Below, one piece after another: positions 1 to 5,249 of a stretch of 5,249 nucleotides of DNA. This stretch comes from Candidatus Zixiibacteriota bacterium. GTDB lineage: Bacteria > Zixibacteria > MSB-5A5 > JAABVY01 > JAHJOQ01. The notes below the pieces were generated by a model. That model saw nothing but the letters and a program-made list of their open reading frames with translations, made no database searches and had not been told where the DNA came from. The stretch lies in NCBI GenBank assembly GCA_030631455.1, contig DAOVLC010000139.1:1-5249 (forward strand), written 5' to 3'. Positions within the stretch are counted from its first letter, which is position 1. Each line of letters opens with the position of its first letter. Made by a program: the position numbers and the translations under genes.

Positions 1-983
1 ATCGCCGATACAATGCCGTTCGCAACATCATCACAGCGGGTAATGCCGCCGAAGATGTTGAATAGAATAGCCTTGACGTTTGAATCGCGCAAGATTATCT
101 CCATCGCAGTGACGACCTTCTCGGGATTCGACGAGCCTCCAATGTCGAGGAAATTCGCTGGTTCACCGCCATAGTGTTTTACGAGATCCATAGTCGCCAT
201 CGCGAGCCCGGCACCGTTGACGATGCACCCGATGTTGCCGTCGAGTTTGACAAACGAGAGATTGGCAGCCCGCGCATCCATTTCCGACTTATCTTCTGCA
301 TCCATGTCGCGAAGTTCTTCGATTTCTTTGTGGCGGTAGAGACCGTTATCATCGATGTTCATCTTGGCATCTATGGCAAGCACTTGCCCTTCCGGAGTCG
401 TGATTAGCGGATTGATCTCTGCAAGCGAGGCGTCGTTAGCCATGAAGACATCGTATAGCTGCAAAATGATCTTCGCTGCCTGATTGACAAGCTTCGGGTC
501 ATCATACAGCTTGTAGCCGAGCGCACGCGCTTCATACATCGACATACCGAGAAGCGGGTCTACGTGTCTCTTGAAAATCTTCTCCGGCGTCTCTTTCGCA
601 ACCTGCTCGATATCGATGCCGCCTGCGGGGGAGACCATAAAGACAGGCTTCTTAGCGGAGCGGTCGATGATTATGCCGACGTACGACTCTGATGTAATGT
701 CGACTGCCTCGGTTATCAGGACTTTCTTGACCGTAAGGCCTTTGATATCCATCCCGATTATGTTTGTGGCATTCTGGTAAGCTGCGTCCGGGTTTTCGGA
801 GTATTTGATCCCTCCTGCCTTACCGCGGCCCCCGACATGAACCTGCGATTTGACCATCACCGGTTTGCCGATTCCTTCTGCAATAGCCTTCGCTTCCTCT
901 GCCGTCGTCACAACCTCGCCCGGCGGGACCGGGATACCGTGACGCTCAAAGATCTGCTTAGCCTGGTATTCATGGATCTTCAT
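1..983 (-). CDS. sucC: Succinyl-CoA synthetase (ADP/GDP-forming) beta subunit, 3' end cut by window edge
   Basis: This is the ATP-grasp beta subunit of succinyl-CoA ligase, which with SucD interconverts succinyl-CoA and succinate while making ATP or GTP in the citric acid cycle (cytoplasmic). I translated 327 codons from ATG 983. Visible family marks are the N-terminus MKIHEYQAKQIF, the nucleotide-binding stretch VKSQVHVGGRGKAGG (44-58), the metal-binding EINPL (189-193), GCIVNGAGLAM (252-262), FLDIGGSSNPEK (278-289) and FNIFGGITRCD (308-318). E. coli SucC has 388 residues, so about 60 C-terminal residues lie beyond the left edge. E. coli has GGGA where this protein has GGSS at 282-285; I regard this as a lineage variant. 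The start ATG overlaps the TGA of the upstream cca reading frame (ATGA, 983-980) and has a strong GAGGAG Shine-Dalgarno. sucD would be expected next, outside the window. Confidence 0.97.
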   Translation of the reverse strand, partial: MKIHEYQAKQIFERHGIPVPPGEVVTTAEEAKAIAEGIGKPVMVKSQVHVGGRGKAGGIKYSENPDAAYQNATNIIGMDIKGLTVKKVLITEAVDITSESYVGIIIDRSAKKPVFMVSPAGGIDIEQVAKETPEKIFKRHVDPLLGMSMYEARALGYKLYDDPKLVNQAAKIILQLYDVFMANDASLAEINPLITTPEGQVLAIDAKMNIDDNGLYRHKEIEELRDMDAEDKSEMDARAANLSFVKLDGNIGCIVNGAGLAMATMDLVKHYGGEPANFLDIGGSSNPEKVVTAMEIILRDSNVKAILFNIFGGITRCDDVANGIVSA

Positions 984-1675
984 CGAGTCTCCTCAGATTG
1001 CATGTAATCTTTGACTGCTTCTATCAGTGTTTCTTTGTTATTCTTCTCAGGGTCATCGAGCACAAGCTCGAGAAGATGCGACAGTATTTTACCGATCTGC
1101 GGCGACTGGGGTATATGGAATAATCCCATCAAATCGCTGCCGTTGATCGCAAGGTCAGTTACCGAGAACGGTGGCTTCCGCTCAAGTTCTTCTCTGATCC
1201 GTTGCTCGAACTCATCGACATCGTCCGTTTTGTTTCCCATTCCCTGGCCGATCACGTCCACGCGTCTCAAATCGAGCAGTTCGAAGATGAGATCAACGCC
1301 GGTCTTCCGCACAAGTCGTCTTAGACCCTTATCTGTCGGAGGGATGGTAAACATGTGGCGTTCTACCAATACGCCCACATCCCGCACGAGATCGTTCGGA
1401 TACCTCAGCCGCCTGAGTATCCTCCTCGCCTTCTTTGCGCCGCTCGATTCGTGGCCATAAAACGTAGCCTTGTCGCCTTCCACTCGTTTCGCTCTCGGTT
1501 TTGTGATATCATGAAGAAGAGCCGCCCATCTCAGGCGCAGTGAAGGCGCTGTCGCATCCATCGTGTACAGCAGGTGTTCAAAGACGTCATAGGCGTGATA
1601 ACCTCCCGGCTGAGTAATTCCAACCGTCTCCTCCAACTCGGGCAAGATCAACCTGAGCAACCCGATTTCGCGCAT
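980..1675 (-). CDS. cca: C-terminal part (body and HD domain) of tRNA nucleotidyltransferase, separated from its head by an in-frame TAG
   Basis: This 231-residue frame is the second half of an HD-type class II tRNA nucleotidyltransferase, not an independent enzyme. It begins inside the conserved GLLRLILPELEE segment (5-16). An HD phosphohydrolase-like domain follows: H27 in GGYHAYDVFEH, the HD pair in AALLHDITKP (H55, D56), and the ERHMF histidine (107). The usual C-terminal signature DLAINGSDLM (174-183) is followed by IGKILSHLLELVLDDP (194-209). HD domains of this family can have 2'3'-cyclic phosphodiesterase or phosphatase activity. The eight codons upstream of ATG 1675 (KPSYGFTL) are in the same frame and conserved in character, so the ATG is an internal methionine. 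No good Shine-Dalgarno precedes it. Whether this half is translated depends on readthrough or reinitiation 24 bases after the TAG. The 3' end overlaps sucC by ATGA. Confidence 0.85.
   Translation of the reverse strand: MREIGLLRLILPELEETVGITQPGGYHAYDVFEHLLYTMDATAPSLRLRWAALLHDITKPRAKRVEGDKATFYGHESSGAKKARRILRRLRYPNDLVRDVGVLVERHMFTIPPTDKGLRRLVRKTGVDLIFELLDLRRVDVIGQGMGNKTDDVDEFEQRIREELERKPPFSVTDLAINGSDLMGLFHIPQSPQIGKILSHLLELVLDDPEKNNKETLIEAVKDYMQSEETR
989..994 (-). promoter_or_regulatory. Shine-Dalgarno of sucC
   Basis: GAGGAG lies five bases before the ATG at 983, inside the last codons of the upstream HD-domain reading frame. It fixes the sucC start and means sucC can recruit ribosomes itself, even if translation of the broken cca gene stops early. 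Confidence 0.8.
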
Positions 1676-1699
1676 AAGCGTGAACCCGTAGGAAGGCTT

Positions 1700-1702
1700 C
1701 TA
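1700..1702 (-). other. In-frame amber codon splitting cca
   Basis: TAG falls at codon 216 of a 455-codon frame, between ...KLLTRS and KPSYGF.... The downstream frame is the same frame, with no insertion or deletion. In related enzymes this linker between neck and body holds an ordinary residue. Several sense codons, for example GAG, AAG, CAG and TCG, differ from TAG by one base. The arcC gene ends with TAG exactly where carbamate kinases end, so TAG is a normal stop in this genome. The cause is therefore most likely a nonsense mutation or a base-calling error; suppression is possible but unproven. Confidence 0.9.
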
Positions 1703-2347
1703 CGATCTGGTGAGGAGTTTGCCCAATTCCTCATTTATCCGTTCAGCCGTGACGGTCGACATAAGATTGACGTTCTCTCGCATTGCGGCGAGCGTGTCCG
1801 GCTCGATCGTGAGTTCGAACCGAGCAGCGAATTGAATTCCGCGAAGTATCCTGAGCGGGTCATCTTCGAAATTGCTCGGATCGATCATTCTCAGTAGTCG
1901 GTTCCCAAGATCGGCCTGTCCGCCAAGGGGGTCTATGAACTTACCGGTCGCAAGGTCTCTTGCGATTGCGTTAATCGTGAAATCGCGTCTGAGCAGATCA
2001 GATTCGATTGGCACCGTGTGGTCGAAGTCCACCTTGAAATCACGGTGAGCCGCACCGGTCGAGTACTCTTTGCGCGGAAGGGCAATGTCGACGGTCGGAT
2101 ATGGCCCGGAGCCGTTATTGTGCGCCGTGAATTTGATCACACCAAATGATCTCCCTACAAGATCAACTCTGCCGAATTTCCTCAGGAGAACGACCAGGTC
2201 ATCGAAAGGGATACCGGCAATGAGGTAGTCGCGGTCTTTGGCGGCCACTTCGCGATTGAGAAACGAATCGCGGATGCATCCACCAACCTCGTAGACTTTT
2301 CCACGATCGAGGAGTTTGTCAATAATCTTTTTTTTCAAACCTGTCAT
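1700..2347 (-). CDS. cca: N-terminal part (catalytic head and neck) of tRNA nucleotidyltransferase, ends at an in-frame TAG
   Basis: This 215-residue frame holds the class II nucleotidyltransferase head that adds CCA (or CC, A or poly-A) to tRNA or RNA 3' ends in the cytoplasm. Motifs in order are VGGCIRD (21-27), the catalytic DxD in KDRDYLIAG (D38, D40), a likely third acidic residue in VDIALPRKE (86-94), RRDFTINAIARD (120-131), IDPLGGQADL (138-147), EDDPLRILRGIQFAARF (161-177) and the neck segment AERINEELGKLL (201-212). The coding frame then meets TAG and continues unshifted into the HD half; together they make 455 codons, normal for the family. CCA-adding and poly(A)-polymerase forms cannot be told apart safely here. 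The start is ATG 2347, since an in-frame TGA lies at 2356-2354. Its Shine-Dalgarno is weak. arcC ends 43 bases upstream, so the gene is probably cotranscribed. Confidence 0.9.
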   Translation of the reverse strand: MTGLKKKIIDKLLDRGKVYEVGGCIRDSFLNREVAAKDRDYLIAGIPFDDLVVLLRKFGRVDLVGRSFGVIKFTAHNNGSGPYPTVDIALPRKEYSTGAAHRDFKVDFDHTVPIESDLLRRDFTINAIARDLATGKFIDPLGGQADLGNRLLRMIDPSNFEDDPLRILRGIQFAARFELTIEPDTLAAMRENVNLMSTVTAERINEELGKLLTRS

Positions 2348-2390
2348 GTCAGTTCATCACGATCCCGCTGACCGAGCTTATCTCACCGCG

Positions 2391-3341
2391 CTAATGCACA
2401 ATCCTGGTCCCAGCATCTCCTGAAACAGCTTCATATGCTTTTTCTATGGATGTGATAATCACCTCTTTGCCGCCGCCCTCCAGAAAACCCAGGGCGGCTT
2501 CGATCTTCGGTCCCATGCTGCCGGGAGGGAAGTGACCTTCGTCCGCATATGATTTCATCTCATCCACGGTTACTCTATCGAGGAACTCCTGGCCGAGCTG
2601 CGTGAAATTGAGCGCTACCTTGTCGATACTCGTAAGTATCAGCAGAAGGTCTGCCCCGATCTCTCCGGCGAGAACGGCCGAAGCTCTATCCTTGTCGATT
2701 ACAGCGTCGACGCCCTCATGGTTCCCGTTATGATCCATGTATACGGGGATACCGCCGCCTCCTGAAGCTATGACGATAATACCCATGTCGACAAGTGCCT
2801 TTATCGCCTTAGCATTTATGGTTTTCAGCGGCATCGGCGATGCCACAACTCGTCTCCAACCACGGTCGCCGTCCTTCTTGACTGTCCATCCGCGTTCTTT
2901 GGCAAACCTTCTTGCCTCATCGTAGGTGTAGAACTGCCCGACAAACTTCGTGGGATACTTGATCGATGGGTCATTTTCGTCTACCAGTACCTGCGATACA
3001 ATTGTGACTACGTCCCTGTCTATTCCTTCTTTGCGCAACCGGTTTTGAAGCGACTGTTCAATCATATAGCCCATACCACCCTCGGTATCGGCGACGCAGA
3101 TGCCAAGCGGCAGCACCGGAGCTTTGTCCCTGGAGACTTCTATTCTCAACAACGCGTTGCCAACCTGGGGACCGTTCCCGTGAGTTATTGCAAGCTTGTA
3201 GCCATCTTTCACAAGAGGAACGATACCCGCCAGAGACTGGCGGGTATGCTCGAACTGATTCTCGACGGTGTCGGTAACACCTTTCCTCGTTATGGCGTTG
3301 CCGCCAAGGGCGACCACCGCTGTCTTGGAAGAACGCTTCAT
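2391..3341 (-). CDS. arcC: Carbamate kinase
   Basis: This amino-acid-kinase-fold enzyme reversibly transfers phosphate between carbamoyl phosphate/ADP and carbamate/ATP in the cytoplasm. At 316 residues it has the usual full length. Family motifs are VVALGGNAI (9-17), ITHGNGPQVGN (52-62), the EGGMGYMIEQ segment (87-96), YPTKFVGQFY (129-138), GWRRVVASPMP (161-171), IIVIASGGGGIPV (188-200), VDAVIDKDRASAVLAG (211-226), LTSIDKVAL (236-244) and FPPGSMGPKIEAA (271-283). These separate it from glutamate, acetylglutamate and UMP kinases. The ATG overlaps the TGA of the COG2403 gene (ATGA, 3341-3338) and has no clear Shine-Dalgarno, so translational coupling is likely. No arginine deiminase or ornithine carbamoyltransferase gene is next to it, so an arginine-fermentation role is not shown. 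It may supply ATP from carbamoyl phosphate or make carbamoyl phosphate from ammonia and bicarbonate. It ends ...TRIVH with TAG. Confidence 0.96.
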   Translation of the reverse strand: MKRSSKTAVVALGGNAITRKGVTDTVENQFEHTRQSLAGIVPLVKDGYKLAITHGNGPQVGNALLRIEVSRDKAPVLPLGICVADTEGGMGYMIEQSLQNRLRKEGIDRDVVTIVSQVLVDENDPSIKYPTKFVGQFYTYDEARRFAKERGWTVKKDGDRGWRRVVASPMPLKTINAKAIKALVDMGIIVIASGGGGIPVYMDHNGNHEGVDAVIDKDRASAVLAGEIGADLLLILTSIDKVALNFTQLGQEFLDRVTVDEMKSYADEGHFPPGSMGPKIEAALGFLEGGGKEVIITSIEKAYEAVSGDAGTRIVH

Positions 3342-4678
3342 TTCCGTTTTTTCTTGCCCATCGCCTTGAGGAAACCTGTCAGGACATCAACCAACGTCGG
3401 CCAGCCGATCTCCTGGAGGTCGTACGTAACCCGCGTTGTGGGATGCTTGATCTTCACGATTCTTCTCAGATCGATTGGCGTACCGATCACCACACCATCA
3501 CAGTCGGTTGCGTTGATAGTCTTCTCGAGGTCCTTGACCTGTTTGCCACCGTAGCCCATTGCAGGAAGTAGTGTCCCAATGCCGGAGTACTTCTCGAATG
3601 TATCTCCAAGACTTCCTACGAGGTACGGTCTCGGATCGACAAGCTCGGCAGCGCCGAACTTGCGGGCTGCGACAATTCCTGCACCGTATTGCATTTCGCC
3701 GTGGGTCAGGGTAGGGCCGTCCTCGATTACAAGAACTCGCTTATCTCTTATGACACTCGGGTCCTCGACGCTGACCGGCGAGGCGCCATCGATCACTATC
3801 GCATCCGGGTTGAACTGAGCAATATTCTCGCGAACAATCTCTACATCATCAGGATCGGCTGTGTCGATCTTATTAATGACGATCACATCTGCCAGGACGA
3901 AATTCGTCTGCCCGGGATAATATGCGAGCTCATGGCCTGGCCGATGCGGATCGACAATCGTAATTTGCAGATCCGGCGCGTAAAAACTCGTATCGTTGTT
4001 TCCGCCGTCCCAGAGAATAATGTCGGCCTCTTTCTCTGCCTGGCGGAGAATCACTTCATAGTCGACTCCCGCATAAACAATCGTTCCACGGTTGATATGC
4101 GGCTCGTACTCTTCGATTTCCTCGATTGTGCAATCGTGTTTTGCAAGATCCTCCAGTGTCTCAAATCTCTGACACGTCTGCTTCACGAGATCGCCGTAAG
4201 GCATCGGGTGTCGTATCACGACCACCTTTTTGCCGAGCTCTTGCAAAATCTCTGCTACTCTGCGCGTTGTCTGTGACTTTCCGCTGCCGGTCCTGACAGC
4301 GGTTACCGCGATGACCGGGACTTTGGAATCGAGCATCGTGTTATCCGTGCCAAGAAGTACGAAGTTGGCGCCGGCCGCGTTTATCCAGGCCGCTTTGTCC
4401 ATCACATACGAATAGGGTATATCAGAGTAAGAGAAAATCACATCGTCGATCTGATGTTGTTCGATCAGGTCAATAAGTTTATCTTCCGAGTGAATGGGTA
4501 TACCCCTGGGATAGAGCTTACCTGCCAACTTCGCCGGATACTTCCTGCCATCTATATCGGGTATCTGAGTTGCGGTGAAAGCCACAACCTCATAGCTCTT
4601 CTTGTCGCGATAGAGTGTATTAAAATTATGAAAGTCACGGCCTGCGGCACCCATAATCAAGACTTTGCGTTTAGCCAT
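3338..4678 (-). CDS. COG2403-type P-loop NTPase, often labelled cyclic 2,3-diphosphoglycerate synthetase
   Basis: This 446-residue protein matches the family I know as COG2403 (predicted GTPase). It is commonly auto-annotated as cyclic 2,3-diphosphoglycerate synthetase after the archaeal enzyme; the true reaction in bacteria is unproven. Residues 1-118 form a Rossmann-like domain opening with KVLIMGAAGRDFHNFN. A P-loop follows, AVRTGSGKSQTTRR (127-140), in which the first glycine of the classic GxxxxGKS is replaced by V128. Then come a conserved RHPMPYGDL (156-164), a Walker-B-like ILWDGGNND (221-229), HRPGHE (245-250) and the guanine-specificity-like NKID (269-272). The last 130 residues include HGEMQYGAG (326-334), DTFEKY (359-364) and GTPIDLRRI (399-407). 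The end is lysine-rich (GKKKRK). There is no signal peptide or membrane span, so it is cytoplasmic. It is the first gene of the operon, with a good AAGGAG ribosome site, and overlaps arcC by ATGA. Confidence 0.88.
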   Translation of the reverse strand: MAKRKVLIMGAAGRDFHNFNTLYRDKKSYEVVAFTATQIPDIDGRKYPAKLAGKLYPRGIPIHSEDKLIDLIEQHQIDDVIFSYSDIPYSYVMDKAAWINAAGANFVLLGTDNTMLDSKVPVIAVTAVRTGSGKSQTTRRVAEILQELGKKVVVIRHPMPYGDLVKQTCQRFETLEDLAKHDCTIEEIEEYEPHINRGTIVYAGVDYEVILRQAEKEADIILWDGGNNDTSFYAPDLQITIVDPHRPGHELAYYPGQTNFVLADVIVINKIDTADPDDVEIVRENIAQFNPDAIVIDGASPVSVEDPSVIRDKRVLVIEDGPTLTHGEMQYGAGIVAARKFGAAELVDPRPYLVGSLGDTFEKYSGIGTLLPAMGYGGKQVKDLEKTINATDCDGVVIGTPIDLRRIVKIKHPTTRVTYDLQEIGWPTLVDVLTGFLKAMGKKKRK

Positions 4679-4683
4679 TTTAT

Positions 4684-4689
4684 CTCCTT
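4684..4689 (-). promoter_or_regulatory. Shine-Dalgarno of the COG2403 gene
   Basis: AAGGAG is separated by five bases (ATAAA) from ATG 4678. It supports that start and marks the beginning of the operon's coding part. Confidence 0.85.
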
Positions 4690-4737
4690 GTTTTCAGTTT
4701 CTGCCTTCAGTTAGATGATGAGATAAAAGTGTGATAG

Positions 4738-4809
4738 CTAAATCGAAGACATCATCCAAACATGTTCGATCAGGTAATAGGCAATGCATTGCTCGCAGAT
4801 ATTACACAT
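4738..4809 (-). CDS. Doubtful 23-codon ORF in the leader with a CxxCxxC motif
   Basis: ATG 4809 opens a 23-residue frame ending in TAG at 4740-4738. It starts MCNICEQCIAYYLIEH, with three cysteines spaced CxxCxxC (2, 5, 8), followed by an aromatic and hydrophobic tail including a tryptophan. It lies wholly in the predicted leader, 59 bases before the COG2403 start codon, where a leader peptide would sit. The ribosome site is weak, it is very short, and I know no family for it. It may be chance. Confidence 0.2.
   Translation of the reverse strand: MCNICEQCIAYYLIEHVWMMSSI
4781..4792. repeat. Perfect 12-base palindrome in the leader
   Basis: GCAATGCATTGC is perfectly self-complementary. Having no loop, it suits a dimeric DNA-binding protein better than an RNA hairpin. 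It lies about 105 bases before the COG2403 start codon, inside the small candidate ORF. Confidence 0.4.
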
Positions 4810-4884
4810 GGTTATTACTTCTGAGCTTACTCAAACTGGTCAACTCAAATCACAACATTCCTCGCCTGCGTCCCACGAACACAT

Positions 4885-4900
4885 TGTGAATATTTTCACA
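4885..4900. promoter_or_regulatory. CRP/FNR-family-like operator, TGTGA-N6-TCACA
   Basis: The palindrome matches the core consensus of E. coli CRP sites at all ten specified bases (TGTGA ATATTT TCACA). Its centre is about 27 bases downstream of the predicted transcription start, a position that normally means repression or roadblock rather than activation. The same bases could instead form an RNA hairpin with a six-pair stem and four-base loop near the 5' end of the mRNA. The regulator is unknown. Confidence 0.5.
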
Positions 4901-4906
4901 CTTCAG

Positions 4907-4916
4907 GAACGCGTTC
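4907..4916. repeat. Perfect 10-base palindrome at the predicted transcription start
   Basis: GAACGCGTTC is its own reverse complement and lies at about +4 to +13 of the predicted transcript. It could be half of an operator region or a chance palindrome; nothing else supports a function. Confidence 0.35.
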
Positions 4917-4925
4917 AAGACCTCA

Positions 4926-4954
4926 AATATATACGCTCCCCGATAGTCTGTCAA
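4926..4954 (-). promoter_or_regulatory. Sigma70-type promoter for the COG2403-arcC-cca-sucC operon
   Basis: On the minus strand a perfect -35 box TTGACA (4954-4949) is followed by a 17-base spacer and TATATT (4931-4926), one mismatch from TATAAT. A/T-rich bases upstream (about 4960-4985) could act as an UP-like element. Transcription would begin near 4919, about 240 bases before the COG2403 start codon. No better promoter was seen nearer to the gene. Confidence 0.75.
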
Positions 4955-5057
4955 CCGCTTTAGAAGGACTATTTTGAAGTAGTTAGTAAAAGATGTCGGA
5001 TCGGCCTGGAGTGACGTGAAATCTTGGAAAAGACGGCGTGCGGAACTCGAAAGAAAT

Positions 5058-5097
5058 GTGCTTCAGCCGCGAAGTTAAGCACGAGCGGTCTTCGCTC
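5058..5097 (-). terminator. Two adjacent inverted repeats, possible terminator of the upstream gene
   Basis: Directly after the stop codon at 5108 the minus strand has GAGCG-N5-CGCTC (5097-5083). It is followed at once by GTGCTT-N13-AAGCAC (5082-5058), then ATTTCTTT. Two abutting stems before a T-rich run resemble an intrinsic terminator. The second loop is large and the T-run is interrupted, so strength is uncertain. Confidence 0.4.
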
Positions 5098-5107
5098 TTA
5101 GATTCGC

Positions 5108-5249
5108 TCAGATATCCACGATCTGCCCTTCGGAGGCGAAGCCAAGATTTTGGTATCCCGCCTTGGAGAACGACCGCTGAACAGCCTCATGGCCGAAATC
5201 GTCTGGAAGATGCGTGAGGACGCATCGCCTTACATTCATCTCGATGAGA
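5108..5249 (-). CDS. Unidentified protein, C-terminal 46 residues only
   Basis: An open minus-strand frame enters from the right edge and ends at TGA 5110-5108. The visible part includes MNVRRCVLTHLPDDFGHEAV, then a glycine-containing tail ending GQIVDI. The VLTHLPDDFGHE stretch, with two histidines and two aspartates, faintly recalls the LTH metal-ligand region of metallo-beta-lactamase-fold hydrolases. That is only a suggestion. The codon-aligned plus strand is also open from 5102 onward, but it lacks a start with a ribosome site and follows a TAG at 5099. The minus frame is preferred because it ends naturally just before terminator-like repeats and shares the strand of all other genes. Confidence 0.5.
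   Translation of the reverse strand, partial: LIEMNVRRCVLTHLPDDFGHEAVQRSFSKAGYQNLGFASEGQIVDI

Larger units (their letters stand above)
4679..4919 (-). promoter_or_regulatory. Long 5' leader of the operon, no recognised riboswitch
   Basis: About 240 untranslated bases separate the predicted transcription start from the first start codon. Within it are the TGTGA-N6-TCACA palindrome, GAACGCGTTC (4907-4916) beside the predicted start, a 12-base perfect palindrome (4781-4792) and a TTTGAGT direct repeat 14 bases apart (near 4845 and 4831). A short ORF is also present. I recognise no riboswitch class, T-box or attenuator with a terminal U-run. The length and repeats suggest regulation, but this is inference. 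Confidence 0.4.

Noticed and set aside
1011..1460. Plus-strand 149-codon ORF
   Set aside because: It is antisense to the HD domain; its serine- and arginine-rich low-complexity translation is typical of a shadow frame.
980..1675. HD half as an independent HD-domain phosphohydrolase gene
   Set aside because: It begins inside a conserved segment of the nucleotidyltransferase family, has no ribosome site, and the upstream codons back to the TAG are in frame and family-like.
1700..1702. Genome-wide reassignment of TAG to an amino acid
   Set aside because: arcC ends with TAG exactly where carbamate kinases normally end (after TRIVH), and reading on would add only 13 unrelated residues before a TGA. 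One internal TAG is not enough to claim a changed code.
2348..2390. Terminator between arcC and cca
   Set aside because: Only 3-base inverted repeats and no T-run are present in these 43 bases, so cotranscription is more likely.
2391..3341. Arginine deiminase pathway cluster
   Set aside because: Only carbamate kinase is present; arcA, arcB and an antiporter are absent from the window.
3689..4276. Plus-strand 195-codon ORF
   Set aside because: It lies wholly antisense to the well-supported COG2403 gene and shows no recognisable motifs.
4819..4848. Second promoter with TTGACC as -35 on the minus strand
   Set aside because: No acceptable -10 box occurs at 16-18 bases; the upstream TTGACA-N17-TATATT is far better.
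1..5249. CRISPR array, insertion sequence, tRNA or rRNA genes, defence system
   Set aside because: No regularly spaced repeats, transposase motifs, terminal repeats or structured RNA gene signatures were seen; the coding space is filled by metabolic and house-keeping genes.

Overview
The window is bacterial, densely packed and has roughly balanced base composition. All recognisable genes lie on the minus strand, so it reads from right to left. Short leaderless gene junctions, including two ATGA overlaps, and house-keeping enzymes with bacterial features suggest a bacterium. The mix of a COG2403-type P-loop protein, a carbamate kinase, an HD-type tRNA nucleotidyltransferase and sucC recalls uncultured lineages of the FCB group (for example Zixibacteria-like genomes). 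That placement is from memory and of low confidence.

Layout in transcription order. At 5249-5108 is the last part of an unidentified gene. Two adjacent inverted repeats follow (5097-5058) and may form its terminator. Next comes a very good sigma70-type promoter (-35 TTGACA at 4954-4949, 17-base spacer, -10 TATATT at 4931-4926). It would start a transcript near 4919 with a leader of about 240 nt. The leader carries a perfect CRP-family-type palindrome (TGTGA-N6-TCACA, 4885-4900), two perfect palindromes and a doubtful 23-codon ORF. Then come the COG2403 P-loop protein (4678-3338), carbamate kinase arcC (3341-2391), a tRNA nucleotidyltransferase gene cca (2347-980), and the beta subunit of succinyl-CoA synthetase, sucC (983 to beyond the left edge).

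The four genes look like one operon. COG2403/arcC and cca/sucC are joined by ATGA overlaps, and arcC and cca are 43 bases apart. ArcC handles carbamoyl phosphate and ATP, SucC makes ATP or GTP from succinyl-CoA, and the COG2403 protein is a nucleotide-binding enzyme of unsettled function. Cca, which adds the tRNA 3' end, is the functional outsider.

The most striking observation is that cca is split by a single in-frame TAG codon (1702-1700). The reading frame continues without any shift through a conserved stretch into a complete HD domain. It is a nonsense mutation, an assembly or sequencing error, or readthrough. No defence system, mobile element, CRISPR array, tRNA or rRNA was found.
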